Origin: Desulfobacterium sp.
Lineage (GTDB): Bacteria; Desulfobacterota; Desulfobacteria; Desulfobacterales; Desulfobacteraceae
Direction of reading: 5' to 3'
NCBI GenBank assembly: GCA_016342325.1
Contig: JAEINR010000035.1
Coordinates: 1-54,259, forward strand
DNA: 54,259 nucleotides
The position numbers and the translations under genes were made by a program. A model generated the notes under the pieces. That model ran no database searches. It was not told where the DNA came from and saw only the letters and a list, made by a program, of their open reading frames with translations. Of the stretch, positions 26,170 through 35,392 are shown piece after piece (positions within the stretch are counted from its first letter, which is position 1; every line of letters starts with the position of its first letter).

Positions 26170-28419
26170 ATGCAACTTAAAAATTTTCTCACATTGTTTA
26201 TACTCTTTTTCTTAACATGCAATGTCTGGGCATGGAATGATACTCTGACTCATCCTGAAATTACTGAAAAGGCAATTGATGAATCCGGAATTGATGCGTA
26301 TTTGAAAAATAATTTAAACCTTGAAGATGGTGTCAATGAGCAATTCAATGGGTTGTCTGTCACACGTATCATGAAGCGGGGCTCAAAGCTTGAAGATGAA
26401 CCCAATTGCCGGGCAGCCAATCATTTTCATAATCCTCATTTGGACTGGAACAAGGCTGGATTGACCGACACCCTGTGGTTCGTTAACCTTTACTGCCTTT
26501 TATTCAGCGACTATGATCCGGATTCGGTTGTTTCAAATTTAACATGGGGAACCGGATTTATTTCAGCTGAACCAAATGGAAATGAATGGACCTTTCAATA
26601 CGATGAAAAGATAAAAAGTATCAATGAAAATGACTGGGCGAGCGGACGGGAATACTATCATGCTTTTTTAACAGGAACAGATTTCCAAGGATCAGCTGTG
26701 GCGCCTGATGAACAAAGCCGTAAATTTTATATGACAAAGGTATTACAATCCCTGGGCCAGGTCACGCACCTGTTGCAGGATACTTCTGTTCCGGCACATG
26801 TAAGAAATGATTTTGCCCAGGGACATACAATGGTTGTGCCGTCGTCCCAGGATTGGCCGTGGAATTGGACGGGTAACGGCTTTGAAATATTTATGAAAGG
26901 CAAAGAAAACAAATCCTGGTTTATTGATTCGTCCAAGTATGTCAGAATCAATAAAACAGATCTGAAATTATCAGATCTGTGGGATACAAATGATTTTACA
27001 GGCGACACTCCCGGCGTTGCCCAGAATGCACTGGGTTTATCCGAGTTCACAAGTACTAATTTTTTAAGTGAATATAAGATGTTCACCCCTGGGTCTCCCT
27101 ATCCCAAAGAAACCCATTGCCAGGTTGTGCTGAAAACGCCTTTAGATCTCACCGGGCCGAATCTGGATCGACAATATATTTCCAGTACAAACGGTCATCC
27201 TGGAACCCAGTTGGATCATCTTGCTGTGATCAGTTCCATGAAATATTTCAGAGATGTTTATTTCCCCAACATTAGCAGTGACCCCTTACCCCTGGGAATG
27301 GATAGAAATTGCTATGAAGAATACGGCTCATATATAATTCCCCGGGCGATTGGATATTCTGCCGATTTAATAGATTACTTTTTCCGGGGGGGGATGGACG
27401 TCTCTGCAACACCCTTCTTTTTTGATAATTATGGGACTGATCCCAATGCGCTTTACAATATCATTGTAAAGGTGAAAAATGTAACTCCCGGAGAAAAAAT
27501 GAAGGATGGTTTTTTTACGCTTCATTATCGTTTGGATGATAACGGCACAATTATTTATGGGGATGCCCTATGCGGTACGAGACAATGCACTGCCCCATGC
27601 ATTAGCAGCATTGCCAGTGGTGAAATAGAAGAAAACCAGGAAGTGGTCATTCAGTTTTATTTGCCAAGCGACAGCCCGATCACTACGGATAATTTTGAAC
27701 AGGTTCAGTGGTCTTTGGTTTTCAAAGGGACCCTGGGGAATGAAGAAAATGCTGTGGTCGGAAAAATCTTTCCAACCACGGAACAACAAAATGATAATTG
27801 GGGTACACTCCTGTTCAACGAAGAGTGGGAAACATTGGGTGGCTATCCTGAAAATAATTGGGGCCATGGAAGCTGCTGGAAAAGTGCGGGCCTGCAGGGG
27901 CATCACATGTTGGATACCTCTTCCGGTTGTCTTCGTAATTATTTAGTTAGAGTTGCAGACTGGTCGCCGGAGTCCGTTTCATGTGCAACCGTGGCGCAAC
28001 CCAATATCCCAGTGTCCCCCAATACCTGGATCCAGTTTCTTTTGCACACGAGTCAGGAAAATCCAATTCGGTTAACGGGTAAAGATATGCAATGCCAATA
28101 TATGGAACTGGAATTTTCTAACGGGGTAAGTCTCTATTTTTATGATGGGGATTTGAATTATTGGCCCAATGATTTGCCCCTGGACCCGAATCACCTTTTT
28201 GTGCCCATATATTCCGGAGCCCTTGCAATTGAGAATATCCATGCATTATTGGAAAAGAATGGTTTTACAATTTCCGGGCCTTTGTCTCTGGATAAAATTA
28301 TGTTCAGCCAGGAGATGATAGAATTACCCAATAAACCCAGCGCCACCCAGACCCTGAATATGTGGATCAATTCCCTTCGGTTTGTGAATACGGACCCTGA
28401 TTTCAGTATCTGTCAATAG
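26170..28419 (+). CDS. Zinc phospholipase C/P1 nuclease-like exported protein
   Basis: About 749 aa. The signal peptide MQLKNFLTLFILFFLTCNVWA would leave a mature protein beginning WNDTLTHPEIT. An N-terminal Trp is a zinc ligand in phospholipase C and P1 nuclease. Further candidate ligands: NHFHNPH (about 105), GQVTHLLQDTSVPAHVRND (about 200) and GTQLDHLAV (about 345). The C-terminal half (about 430-749) is beta-rich, with two sandwich-like regions and possible disulfides. I infer a secreted metal-dependent hydrolase with binding modules; phospholipid versus nucleic acid substrate cannot be decided. The start at 26170 follows the lipoprotein stop by one base and uses GGGA upstream; a longer frame upstream overlaps the lipoprotein gene and has no signal peptide. 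Confidence 0.7.
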   Translation: MQLKNFLTLFILFFLTCNVWAWNDTLTHPEITEKAIDESGIDAYLKNNLNLEDGVNEQFNGLSVTRIMKRGSKLEDEPNCRAANHFHNPHLDWNKAGLTDTLWFVNLYCLLFSDYDPDSVVSNLTWGTGFISAEPNGNEWTFQYDEKIKSINENDWASGREYYHAFLTGTDFQGSAVAPDEQSRKFYMTKVLQSLGQVTHLLQDTSVPAHVRNDFAQGHTMVVPSSQDWPWNWTGNGFEIFMKGKENKSWFIDSSKYVRINKTDLKLSDLWDTNDFTGDTPGVAQNALGLSEFTSTNFLSEYKMFTPGSPYPKETHCQVVLKTPLDLTGPNLDRQYISSTNGHPGTQLDHLAVISSMKYFRDVYFPNISSDPLPLGMDRNCYEEYGSYIIPRAIGYSADLIDYFFRGGMDVSATPFFFDNYGTDPNALYNIIVKVKNVTPGEKMKDGFFTLHYRLDDNGTIIYGDALCGTRQCTAPCISSIASGEIEENQEVVIQFYLPSDSPITTDNFEQVQWSLVFKGTLGNEENAVVGKIFPTTEQQNDNWGTLLFNEEWETLGGYPENNWGHGSCWKSAGLQGHHMLDTSSGCLRNYLVRVADWSPESVSCATVAQPNIPVSPNTWIQFLLHTSQENPIRLTGKDMQCQYMELEFSNGVSLYFYDGDLNYWPNDLPLDPNHLFVPIYSGALAIENIHALLEKNGFTISGPLSLDKIMFSQEMIELPNKPSATQTLNMWINSLRFVNTDPDFSICQ

Positions 28420-28434
28420 CAGGCACTGGCATAC

Positions 28435-28749
28435 ATGCTAATACTACTCGCATATACCTTATGTGCATCATTTTTTATATCAACAGGAACTCATTTTCTT
28501 ATCAAATGCTATATTTGTATAAAAAAAGAAATAGTATCTAATACCGTTCGTGATTTTTCATTGTTAGGAGTATATATTTTATGGCTTTTGATCTGTATAA
28601 TTTTGCCATTCTTTATATATTATTACCTGGCGAACGGCCTAATGAAAGATGAAGTAAATCTGAATGTCTCAATAAATGCTATACTTAATATCATAATGTT
28701 GATTCCTGCTATTGTTTATAGCCTGTCTATAAAAAATCCATTCAAATAA
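28435..28749 (+). CDS. Small three-helix membrane protein
   Basis: 104 aa with hydrophobic segments at about 2-22, 42-66 and 80-97, separated by a Lys-rich loop near residue 30. No family recognised. It begins 15 bases after the phospholipase-like gene and has only a weak AGG upstream. The amphipathic layout suggests a real membrane protein, but it could be a chance frame. Confidence 0.45.
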   Translation: MLILLAYTLCASFFISTGTHFLIKCYICIKKEIVSNTVRDFSLLGVYILWLLICIILPFFIYYYLANGLMKDEVNLNVSINAILNIIMLIPAIVYSLSIKNPFK

Positions 28750-28924
28750 AAAGCAAGCGTCCTTGGGGGCGATATTTTTCATTTGCGTTGAACCGTTGCG
28801 GACGGATTTAAGGCGGCGCTTGCCGAAGTGTCTATTTTACTTTGTTACAAGGACCGTCAGTGGTACACTCGAAGAAGGTCGGCCTTTGAGGTGGGATCTG
28901 ACATCGTAACAAAAGGGGGCAGCC

Positions 28925-29080
28925 ATGGAGAAACATAATACCGTATCCCCAATGCCGGGAGAAACAAAAGAAATGAATAAAGTAAGCACAAAGAAACAGG
29001 GATTTGTTGCAAGATTCTTTGCCTGGATTGCCAAGGGGGCTGAAAAGGCCAAAAAGGCAGGCACACTCTGCGGCAAGTGA
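28925..29080 (+). CDS. Small basic protein, 51 aa
   Basis: Short gene with a strong AAAGGGGG six bases before the ATG. The product is Lys-rich: an N-terminal MEKHNTVSPMPGETKE, then GFVARFFAWIAKGAEKAKKA, an amphipathic helix, ending TLCGK. Similar tiny Lys-rich proteins occur beside DUF134/DUF5320 genes in sulfate reducers; that comparison is from memory. The function is unknown; a membrane-associated helix is plausible. It is convergent with the DUF5320 gene across two hairpins. Confidence 0.6.
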   Translation: MEKHNTVSPMPGETKEMNKVSTKKQGFVARFFAWIAKGAEKAKKAGTLCGK

Positions 29081-29096
29081 GGCGGATAATAGAACA

Positions 29097-29114
29097 GCCT
29101 GCCGGTCGGCAGGC
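29097..29114. terminator. Short hairpin after the 51-aa gene
   Basis: GCCTGCC and GGCAGGC, 7-bp arms around GGTC, begin 16 bases past the stop of the small gene. G+C-rich, no T-run. Confidence 0.4.
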
Positions 29115-29125
29115 ATGCACAGGGG

Positions 29126-29160
29126 TTATCAGCAGCAGATGGTTTTTCTGCTGCTGATAA
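29126..29160. terminator. Long perfect hairpin between convergent genes
   Basis: A perfect 13-bp stem, TTATCAGCAGCAG and its complement, with a 9-base loop, lies midway between the converging small-protein and DUF5320 genes. Its symmetry fits a bidirectional transcript end, although no U-tract follows on either strand. Confidence 0.5.
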
Positions 29161-29186
29161 ACAACGATTAAGGTTAACCCACGGCG

Positions 29187-29537
29187 CTAGGAAACCGAGA
29201 GGTTGGCCAGTTCTTCTTTAACGGCGTTAAGTTCGGTTTCCAGTCGATCTGCCCGTTGCTCCAGCGTCTTCCTGGTGACGGGTGGGGGAGGGGCCGCGCT
29301 TTCCCGGGCATAATCCCTTTCCCAGTCTTGCCCTTGGCAGAATCCTCTGCCTCGTCTGAATCCTGATCCAGCTCCTCTGGATTCGAACCCAGTCCCTCTA
29401 TTTCCGAACCCGGGGCCCCTGGATCGTCCACTTCCAAACCCGGCTGAACCTGGCATTGGGCCATTGGCGCAACTGCCCCGGCGTCCTCCTGTCATGGGTC
29501 CCTGGTTCATGGGGCCTTGCTGATTAAATCCCGGCAT
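29187..29537 (-). CDS. DUF5320 family protein
   Basis: 116 aa. The N-terminus PGFNQQGPMNQGPMTGGRRG is the hallmark of DUF5320 proteins. A Gly/Arg/Phe-rich low-complexity middle (GFGSGRSRGPGFGNRG...) follows, and the C-terminal ~35 residues form a coiled coil (TLEQRADRLETELNAVKEEL). These proteins occur beside DUF134 regulators and iron-molybdenum-cofactor-type NifX/NifB proteins; the role is not established. A perfect AAGGAGG sets the start at 29537. It lies 37 bases downstream of the DUF134 gene in the same operon. Confidence 0.8.
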   Translation of the reverse strand: MPGFNQQGPMNQGPMTGGRRGSCANGPMPGSAGFGSGRSRGPGFGNRGTGFESRGAGSGFRRGRGFCQGQDWERDYARESAAPPPPVTRKTLEQRADRLETELNAVKEELANLSVS

Positions 29538-29574
29538 AGTATTCCTCCTTGACTGATCATTGGTTTGTATTGGG

Positions 29575-30093
29575 TCAGCGGTTGCCTCGTTTGCAACCGC
29601 CGGCTCCCTGGCCCTGACCTCTGCCTTGGCCTTGACCTCTGCCTTGGCCTTGACCTCTGCCTTGGCCTTGACCTCTACCTTGGCCTTGGCCTTGTTCGGT
29701 AGCGGTTTCGGTATTTCGGACATTTTCGCTGTTTGCTGCCTGTTCCTGGATCATGGTCTCCTCCCCAATCTGTTTGTTGTGTGCGCCCCGTCTTCTGCGG
29801 CCTCTCCCCTGCATTTCATAGCATCCGCCGGTGACCCTGAGGCGCTTGCCGGTCACCAGGGCTTCGGAGAGGTTGTACCTGGCCTGCTTTAGAATCCGTC
29901 CAAAGGTCTGCCTTGAGACATTCATCTGTTCGGCTGCCCCGGACTGGTCAAGCCCCAGATAGTCGCTGAGTCTGATGGCTTCGAACTCTTCAAACGGGAG
30001 AATCGTCTCGCCGTTGTGGGGGATCCCGTCCGGGGTGAAGCCTTTGATGTCTGGATGGGATTCGATGAATCTGGGTCGTTTCGGCCTTGGCAT
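29575..30093 (-). CDS. DUF134 DNA-binding protein with repeat tail
   Basis: About 172 aa. The DUF134 domain fills residues 1-95: MPRPKRPRFIESHPDIKGF, then an HTH with FEAIRLSDYLGLDQSGAAEQ and MNVSRQTFGRILKQARYNL, then GKRLRVTGGCYEM. A basic segment GRGRRRRGAHN follows. The C-terminus is a low-complexity (GQGQGR)n array ending GGCKRGNR. It is likely a transcription regulator of the neighbouring genes. AAGGAG lies 5 bases before the ATG at 30093; 78 bases of open frame further upstream show no homology. It is divergent from the DUF89 gene. Confidence 0.85.
   Translation of the reverse strand: MPRPKRPRFIESHPDIKGFTPDGIPHNGETILPFEEFEAIRLSDYLGLDQSGAAEQMNVSRQTFGRILKQARYNLSEALVTGKRLRVTGGCYEMQGRGRRRRGAHNKQIGEETMIQEQAANSENVRNTETATEQGQGQGRGQGQGRGQGQGRGQGQGRGQGQGAGGCKRGNR
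29606..29695 (-). repeat. 18-bp tandem repeat in the DUF134 gene
   Basis: Five units of an 18-bp sequence, three of them identical except for one base (29624, 29642, 29660) with diverged ends. Plus-strand unit CCTTGGCCTTGACCTCTG. Each unit encodes GQGQGR on the minus strand and keeps the frame whatever the copy number. Confidence 0.85.
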
Positions 30094-30214
30094 GGTCTCT
30101 CCTTGGGTTCTGATGCAAAATAGATATGAGCATTTGATTATAATTATAGGCGTGGTATGATTCCTTGTCAAGCATAATAATGGTCATATGATCAAAATGA
30201 ATGGAGAAGTGATG

Positions 30215-31063
30215 ATGAAGACATACAACGACTGTATTCCCTGCCTTGTGCGCCAGGCACTTGGGGCGGCAAGACTCGTGACCGACAATGGGGAGGACCA
30301 GAGCAAGGTACTTAAAAAGACCCTGGCCGCCATGGCTGTCATGGACATGAACCAGTCACCTCCGATGATGGCCCGGCATATCCAGGACATCATCGCCGAA
30401 GTGACCGGCAACACGGATCCCTACAAGGCGCTCAAACAGCAATTCAACCGATTCTCCCTGGAGATCTACCCGGATCTTGAGGCCAGGGTCGGGGAATCCT
30501 CCGTTCCCCTTGAGACGGCTGTTCGACTTGCCATTGCCGGAAACATCATCGACTTTGGTGCACTTTCAAACCTGGACAAGGATACGGTGTTTGCCACCAT
30601 TGACCATGCCGTGACCCACGATGTCAAGGGGGATTTGAGCGGTCTGATCCAGGCCTTTGCTTCAGCCGAGCGCATTCTCTGGATCGCCGATAATGCCGGT
30701 GAAATCGTGTTCGACCGACTGGTATTGGAGCGGATCGACCCCACACGGGTGACCTTTGTGGTCAGGGGAGGGGCTGTGCTCAACGATGCGACCTTTGAGG
30801 ATGCCGTTGAGACCGGTATCAGCGATCTTGTGACCACCATGGACTCCGGAGCCGCCATCCCGGGAACCGTCCTTGATGAGTGCTCAGACGCCTTGGTGCA
30901 GGCCTTTGACCGGGCCGACCTGATCATTGCCAAGGGCCAGGGCAATTACGAGACCCTGCCCCATGACGACAACCGGATCTTTTTTCTGTTTAAGGCAAAA
31001 TGCCCGGTTGTGGCAGCATCTGCAGGAGTGGAGTTGGGAGACATGGTTGTTCACAATTTCTGA
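30215..31063 (+). CDS. DUF89 family damage-control phosphatase-like protein
   Basis: About 282 aa. The N-terminus MKTYNDCIPCLVRQAL is that of the archaeal/deltaproteobacterial DUF89 branch, with a CxxC pair. The metal-site region WIADNAGEIVFDRL (about 170-183) is intact, as is AKGQGNYETL near 245. DUF89 enzymes are metal-dependent phosphatases proposed to clear damaged sugar phosphates or cofactors. GGAG ends 8 bases before the ATG at 30215 (the adjacent ATG at 30212 is also possible). It is divergent from the DUF134/DUF5320 operon and probably under its control. Confidence 0.85.
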   Translation: MKTYNDCIPCLVRQALGAARLVTDNGEDQSKVLKKTLAAMAVMDMNQSPPMMARHIQDIIAEVTGNTDPYKALKQQFNRFSLEIYPDLEARVGESSVPLETAVRLAIAGNIIDFGALSNLDKDTVFATIDHAVTHDVKGDLSGLIQAFASAERILWIADNAGEIVFDRLVLERIDPTRVTFVVRGGAVLNDATFEDAVETGISDLVTTMDSGAAIPGTVLDECSDALVQAFDRADLIIAKGQGNYETLPHDDNRIFFLFKAKCPVVAASAGVELGDMVVHNF

Positions 31064-31124
31064 AATACCCAGGTAAGAAATATTTCATCGAGGTGAAAAG
31101 ATGTGTACTTCTGATCGTCCGGGC

Positions 31125-31763
31125 TTATACGGTTTCTTTTTTTGAGGGGCAGATTTCCTGCAAAGGACAGTTGCCGCATTTGGGGCGTTGGGCGTTACAG
31201 AACTCACGGCCCAGATAGATCATCTGCAAACACAAATCGTTCCAGGACGTTTTGGGAATGATCTCCATGAGGTCGAATTCGACCTTGGCCGGATGTTTAT
31301 TATTACTCAGGCCCAGCCGCCGAGAGACCCGTTGAACATGGGTATCCACCACAATGGTGTCCATGCCGAAGGAAACAGACCTGACCAGGTTGGCGGTCTT
31401 CCGCCCCACACCGGGCAGATGGGTCAATTCGGTCATGGATGTGGGGACAATGCTGCCATGAACGTTTTGAATTTCTTGGGCACAGGCCTTGATATTTTTA
31501 GCCTTGTTGTTGTAAAACCCGGTGGAAAAAATGATGGATTTGATTTCATCCAGGTGAGCCCGGGCCAGTTTTTCAGGGGTTGGAAAACGGTCAAATAACA
31601 CCGGCGTTACCCGGTTGACCTGGATATCTGTACATTGGGCAGACAGGATCGTGGCAATGAGCAGTTGAAAAGGGGTCTTGTGCGTCAACTGGGTCTTGAC
31701 CACCGGGTATTGCCCTTGTAATGTCAGGAGTATGGTCTTGATGTATGCGGCCTTTATTTCCAT
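31125..31763 (-). CDS. nth: Endonuclease III
   Basis: 212-aa DNA glycosylase/AP lyase that removes oxidised pyrimidines in base-excision repair. The helix-hairpin-helix LPGVGRKTA (about 113-121) is followed by catalytic Asp in VDTHVQRVSRRLGL (about 137). The C-terminal 4Fe-4S loop C-X6-C-X2-C-X5-C is in CNAQRPKCGNCPLQEIC. The catalytic Lys lies in the LSAQCTD region context and the HhH as usual. It converges with the DUF89 gene and is apparently monocistronic. Confidence 0.95.
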   Translation of the reverse strand: MEIKAAYIKTILLTLQGQYPVVKTQLTHKTPFQLLIATILSAQCTDIQVNRVTPVLFDRFPTPEKLARAHLDEIKSIIFSTGFYNNKAKNIKACAQEIQNVHGSIVPTSMTELTHLPGVGRKTANLVRSVSFGMDTIVVDTHVQRVSRRLGLSNNKHPAKVEFDLMEIIPKTSWNDLCLQMIYLGREFCNAQRPKCGNCPLQEICPSKKETV

Positions 31764-31921
31764 GGAAATTTGTATACATCAACCAAGAAAAAACCACAAG
31801 ATTTCCCCCTGTAAATCCCCGGAACGCTTTCCCAAGACGACAACCGGATCCTTTGTTAAGGGTTCGCATTATCGGTTTCCACTTTCGGTTTCCTGCCACT
31901 GTTTTTCATCACCTGAAATAT

Positions 31922-32953
31922 TCAGGTCAGCAGGATTTCATCGAGGTTGGCAGGATGGATCAGTCGGTCTCCCGCTTCGATCTCCTTGATCATTCGGTGG
32001 ATCTGGCTGTTGACCGGGGTGCTCATGTTGTGTCTTTCACCATTACCTGTGATATAGCCGGTAAGGAAATCGATTTCGGTTGGCTGCCGGCGTTCAAGGG
32101 ATTGAAGGGTGGAGGATTTGAGTTTCCTGAACTTGAACCCGAGAATCCTGAGGAACAGGGTGCGCTTGATATCGGAAAAGATTCCTTTATTTTCAAGGAA
32201 GCGGTAGTAATCCAGCTTTCCCCCATAAATCTCCACGGTGATGCCCATGGCCTGGGCCACATCCATGGCCTCCTCCATGACCTTAAAGAAGATATTGCGA
32301 ACCTGTTTCAGCTTGAGCATCTCTCCGAGGTAGAGGCCGCAGACGCCCCCCACCGAGGTGATGCAGGAGTTGATGATCAATTTTGAGTAGAGGCTTCCTT
32401 TGATGTTGCTGGAAATTTCGCAGGGAACCACGCAGCTCAATATCTCCTTGACTGCATTGAGGCGGGGATCGGGCTGGTTTTCCAGGTTGCCGATGACAAA
32501 TTCCCCGGTGGAGGTCATCTCAAGCGCAAGGGGAGCGTGGAGGGTGGCGCCCCATCCGGTAACGCATCCAAGGACCCGTTCCTTGCCGAATATCTCTGCC
32601 AGGGCCTCTTCGCAAAGCCCGTTCTGGAGGGAGACGACAGCGGTGCCTTTGTTGATAAGGGGAACCAGTCGTTTTGCTGCTTCGATCATGTCCGTGGCCT
32701 TAACGGCAAAAAGGACGATGTCCGGTGCAGGCGTTATCTGTTCAATGGCGGCAACGGCGGGCATGGTAACCTTGAACTCCCCTCGGATGCCGGTGATATG
32801 GATCCCTTTGGAACGGATCGCCTCTGCCTGTTCCTTGTTCCTGCACACGGCCTGGACATCAAACCCTGCTTTTTTGATGAATCCCGCACAGATGCCTCCA
32901 ATGGCTCCGGCTCCCACGACAACGATTTTGTTTGCTTTGGCTTCTGCCTGCAT
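31922..32953 (-). CDS. 2-dehydropantoate 2-reductase family protein
   Basis: About 343 aa, ApbA/PanE-like NADP-dependent reductase. Rossmann motif VVVGAGAIGGICAGFIKKAG at about 10-29, VVSLQNGLCEEALAEIFG near 105, and the C-terminal catalytic helix domain with SKLIINSCITSVGG (Lys around 190). The standard reaction is ketopantoate to pantoate in CoA synthesis, but the family also reduces other 2-oxo acids, and no pantothenate gene is nearby. GGAGG sets the start at 32953. The stop overlaps a short palindrome at 31911-31927. Confidence 0.85.
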   Translation of the reverse strand: MQAEAKANKIVVVGAGAIGGICAGFIKKAGFDVQAVCRNKEQAEAIRSKGIHITGIRGEFKVTMPAVAAIEQITPAPDIVLFAVKATDMIEAAKRLVPLINKGTAVVSLQNGLCEEALAEIFGKERVLGCVTGWGATLHAPLALEMTSTGEFVIGNLENQPDPRLNAVKEILSCVVPCEISSNIKGSLYSKLIINSCITSVGGVCGLYLGEMLKLKQVRNIFFKVMEEAMDVAQAMGITVEIYGGKLDYYRFLENKGIFSDIKRTLFLRILGFKFRKLKSSTLQSLERRQPTEIDFLTGYITGNGERHNMSTPVNSQIHRMIKEIEAGDRLIHPANLDEILLT

Positions 32954-33139
32954 GGTTCCTCCGTTTGTGTTGACTTGTCGGTTGATATTTATCGCATTCC
33001 CTGTCCGTGACGGGATGCTATCCATATAAGCCTACATCCGTCGCCGAGTCAATCGTTGGGGAAATCTTTTGCTGCATCAGGAGATGGACGGGGGGGGGTG
33101 ACGCCATGGGAAAACAGCCCGCCCCGAACGTATCGTTCC

Positions 33140-35206
33140 CTAGGTCCTGAACCTGTTCACCATGGCTTTTAAATTCTCAGACTGGTCAAACACGGCTTCG
33201 GAATCCCTGTTCACCTGGCTGCACAGGTGGGAAATTTCATTCATGGAGGTGCTTGATACGGAGACATTTCCTGAGATGTCCCGGGTGGTCCGGGATGTGC
33301 GGGTCACCTCCCGGGAAACCGCGTGTATTCCTTCAAAAACCGTTGAGAGGTTGCCTGTAATTTCATTGGTGGTTGCGGACTGTTCTTCCACAGCGGCGGC
33401 AATTTCCCCCACCAGGGCGTCGACATCCTTGATCACCAGGGACACCTCCCCCACGGTGGAGATGGTTGTATCCATGGCCGCTTTTACGCTCTGAACCTGG
33501 TTGCGAATGTTGAGGGTCGCCTCCTGGGTCTGGGTGGCAAGGTCCTTGATTTCATTGGCCACAACGGCAAACCCTTTTCCTGCATCTCCGGCCCGGGCCG
33601 CCTCAATGGTTGCGTTCAGGGCAAGAAGATTGGTCTGCTCCGAGATATCCCGGATGGTTCCGGTGATGCCGTTTATCCGTTCTGCAACGGTTTTAAAGGT
33701 GGCCAGTTCCATGGTTACATGGGAGACCTTGGTCACGGCCTGGTTGGAAATGGCCGTGGTTTTGCCAGCGTTTTCGGCGATCTCTTTTATGGTGGCCGAC
33801 ATCTCCCGGGTGGCAGTTTCAATGATTCCAACGCTTTGGTTGGTGCTGTTCATCTGGGTTGCGACCGAATCCATGGCAAGGGTCATTTTGCTGACATTGG
33901 TGGATACGTCGCATGCCAATTCCGATGTGTCTGTGGCTTTTTTGTCCATTTCCCGGGTTACCCGGGTGATGCCGGAGGAGGATCGGTTCAATACGGCAGT
34001 GTTTTCGGCCACCTCTTTTATGATCACCTGAATTTTTTCAATAAAGATGTTGAACCACCGGGAGAGTTCGCCGATTTCGTCCCTGCTTTGGACATCCAGG
34101 CGAACCCGGAGATCCCCGTCACCTTCGGCAATGTCCATGAGGGTGGTTACCACGGCATTGACCGGGGTGATGATGGACCGGGTGATAAGGAATCCGATAA
34201 CCGCTATGAGGCTGACGCTGACAAGGCAGATGACGACGATGTTCAATTTGAGGCTGAAGATCGCACCCAGGGCTTCACGCTTTTCTACCCTTGATACGAT
34301 GCCCCAGCCGAGTCCCGTAAGGGTTAATCCGTCAAAGACCACGATGCTGCCGTCCCTGTCCGGTGTGATCAATTTTCCGGACTCTCCTTTGATGGCCTGC
34401 TTTACCCAGGGGGTGTCTGCAGGATCCCCAACGGTTGCCCCTGTTGTGATGCGGTCACTTCGAAGGGTGGGGTTGGCTGGGGAACCGTTGGAACCCGCCA
34501 GAAATGTTTCGCCGGTTTCACCCATTCCGTTTCGTTTGTTGACAATCAGGTCCACGGCTTTAGGAGAGATGCGCAGAACAATCACGGCGATCAGTTCATC
34601 AAACGCGTCGTAACAGGGTGCACCGGCAAAGAGCGCCATGGCACCCTTATCCAGGGCATAGGGTGCAAAATCGGTCATGGCGCTCGTCCCTGTTTCAACC
34701 ACCCGCCGCCATAGTGCTGCAAGGGAGTTGGTTTCATGGGCGCCCTTGGCCAGGTTGATCCCTGAATCCGCCCCTTGGACTGCGGTAAAAATTACATGGC
34801 CTGAGTCCGGTGTGATCATCATCAGGTCGTGGTAACCGTAGTTGTTCCTGAAATTTAAGAGATAGGTGCCGCTGTCTTTCCAGATCTTTTGGAACTCGCT
34901 CTTTTCAATTGCGAGATCTTCGGTCTCTCCAGGGCTCTCGGAATTGATAAACATCTCCATGGTGTCAACATAATCGGTCACGGCGGTTGTCGTTGACAGG
35001 GTTTCAATATCGATGTTGACCCGCTTGAAAAACGCCTCAACTTCCTCTTTTTTTATTGCCTGAACTGCGGTGAGTTTCTCCAGGGCCTGTTCTTCCAGCC
35101 CTTGGCCTGCGACTTTGACGCTGATGATGCTGAGAACGACGATGGGAAGAATGCCCACAAGGAAAAAAGCCAGTAGTAATTTGATTTTTATGGTCAGATG
35201 GTTCAT
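33140..35206 (-). CDS. Methyl-accepting chemotaxis protein, double Cache type
   Basis: About 688 aa. TM1 is at about 7-30, with a large periplasmic double Cache-like domain at about 35-310 ([21 protein letters not shown] and [19 protein letters not shown]). TM2 is at about 316-340, then HAMP ([20 protein letters not shown]) and the signalling domain with [20 protein letters not shown]. No C-terminal CheR-docking pentapeptide. The ATG at 35206 starts right at the signal anchor; the 168 bases of open frame upstream come from a different, dctM-derived sequence. It lies next to a TRAP transporter operon and may sense the same kind of ligand, which is a guess. Confidence 0.9.
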   Translation of the reverse strand: MNHLTIKIKLLLAFFLVGILPIVVLSIISVKVAGQGLEEQALEKLTAVQAIKKEEVEAFFKRVNIDIETLSTTTAVTDYVDTMEMFINSESPGETEDLAIEKSEFQKIWKDSGTYLLNFRNNYGYHDLMMITPDSGHVIFTAVQGADSGINLAKGAHETNSLAALWRRVVETGTSAMTDFAPYALDKGAMALFAGAPCYDAFDELIAVIVLRISPKAVDLIVNKRNGMGETGETFLAGSNGSPANPTLRSDRITTGATVGDPADTPWVKQAIKGESGKLITPDRDGSIVVFDGLTLTGLGWGIVSRVEKREALGAIFSLKLNIVVICLVSVSLIAVIGFLITRSIITPVNAVVTTLMDIAEGDGDLRVRLDVQSRDEIGELSRWFNIFIEKIQVIIKEVAENTAVLNRSSSGITRVTREMDKKATDTSELACDVSTNVSKMTLAMDSVATQMNSTNQSVGIIETATREMSATIKEIAENAGKTTAISNQAVTKVSHVTMELATFKTVAERINGITGTIRDISEQTNLLALNATIEAARAGDAGKGFAVVANEIKDLATQTQEATLNIRNQVQSVKAAMDTTISTVGEVSLVIKDVDALVGEIAAAVEEQSATTNEITGNLSTVFEGIHAVSREVTRTSRTTRDISGNVSVSSTSMNEISHLCSQVNRDSEAVFDQSENLKAMVNRFRT

Positions 35207-35310
35207 TGCCCTGCCTGGTAAATGATTGCATGGTTTGTCAACGGTATCGGGACGGGTCGCCAGGGGTGAGATTGAATGGCGATCCGTCCCGATCTTTGGA
35301 TGCCCGGGTG

Positions 35311-35382
35311 TTAGCCGTATACCGAGGCCGGTGGCCAGACAACGACCTGGGGCCGGATGGCGATGGGCAGCCATCCGGTGTT
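35311..35382 (-). pseudogene. Duplicated 3' end of dctM
   Basis: Reading the minus strand, this stretch encodes [15 protein letters not shown] followed by WPPASVYG and a stop. The true end of the adjacent dctM gene (35393 onward) reads ITGLLLIAIWPQIVV, WLPAYVYG and a stop. It is a diverged leftover of a second dctM copy or a local tandem duplication, lying 10 bases beyond the intact stop. Confidence 0.75.
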
Positions 35383-35392
35383 TTTGCTGGTG

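Noticed and set aside
29187-29723. Longer DUF5320 reading frame with a KAEVKA repeat N-terminus
   Set aside because: The extra 62 codons are the DUF134 repeat array read in another frame; AAGGAGG and the family's N-terminus fix the start at 29537.
33090-33098. Run of nine G
   Set aside because: It lies in the gap upstream of the reductase and downstream of the chemoreceptor gene start region, not at a start codon or in a frame, so no phase-variation role is suggested.
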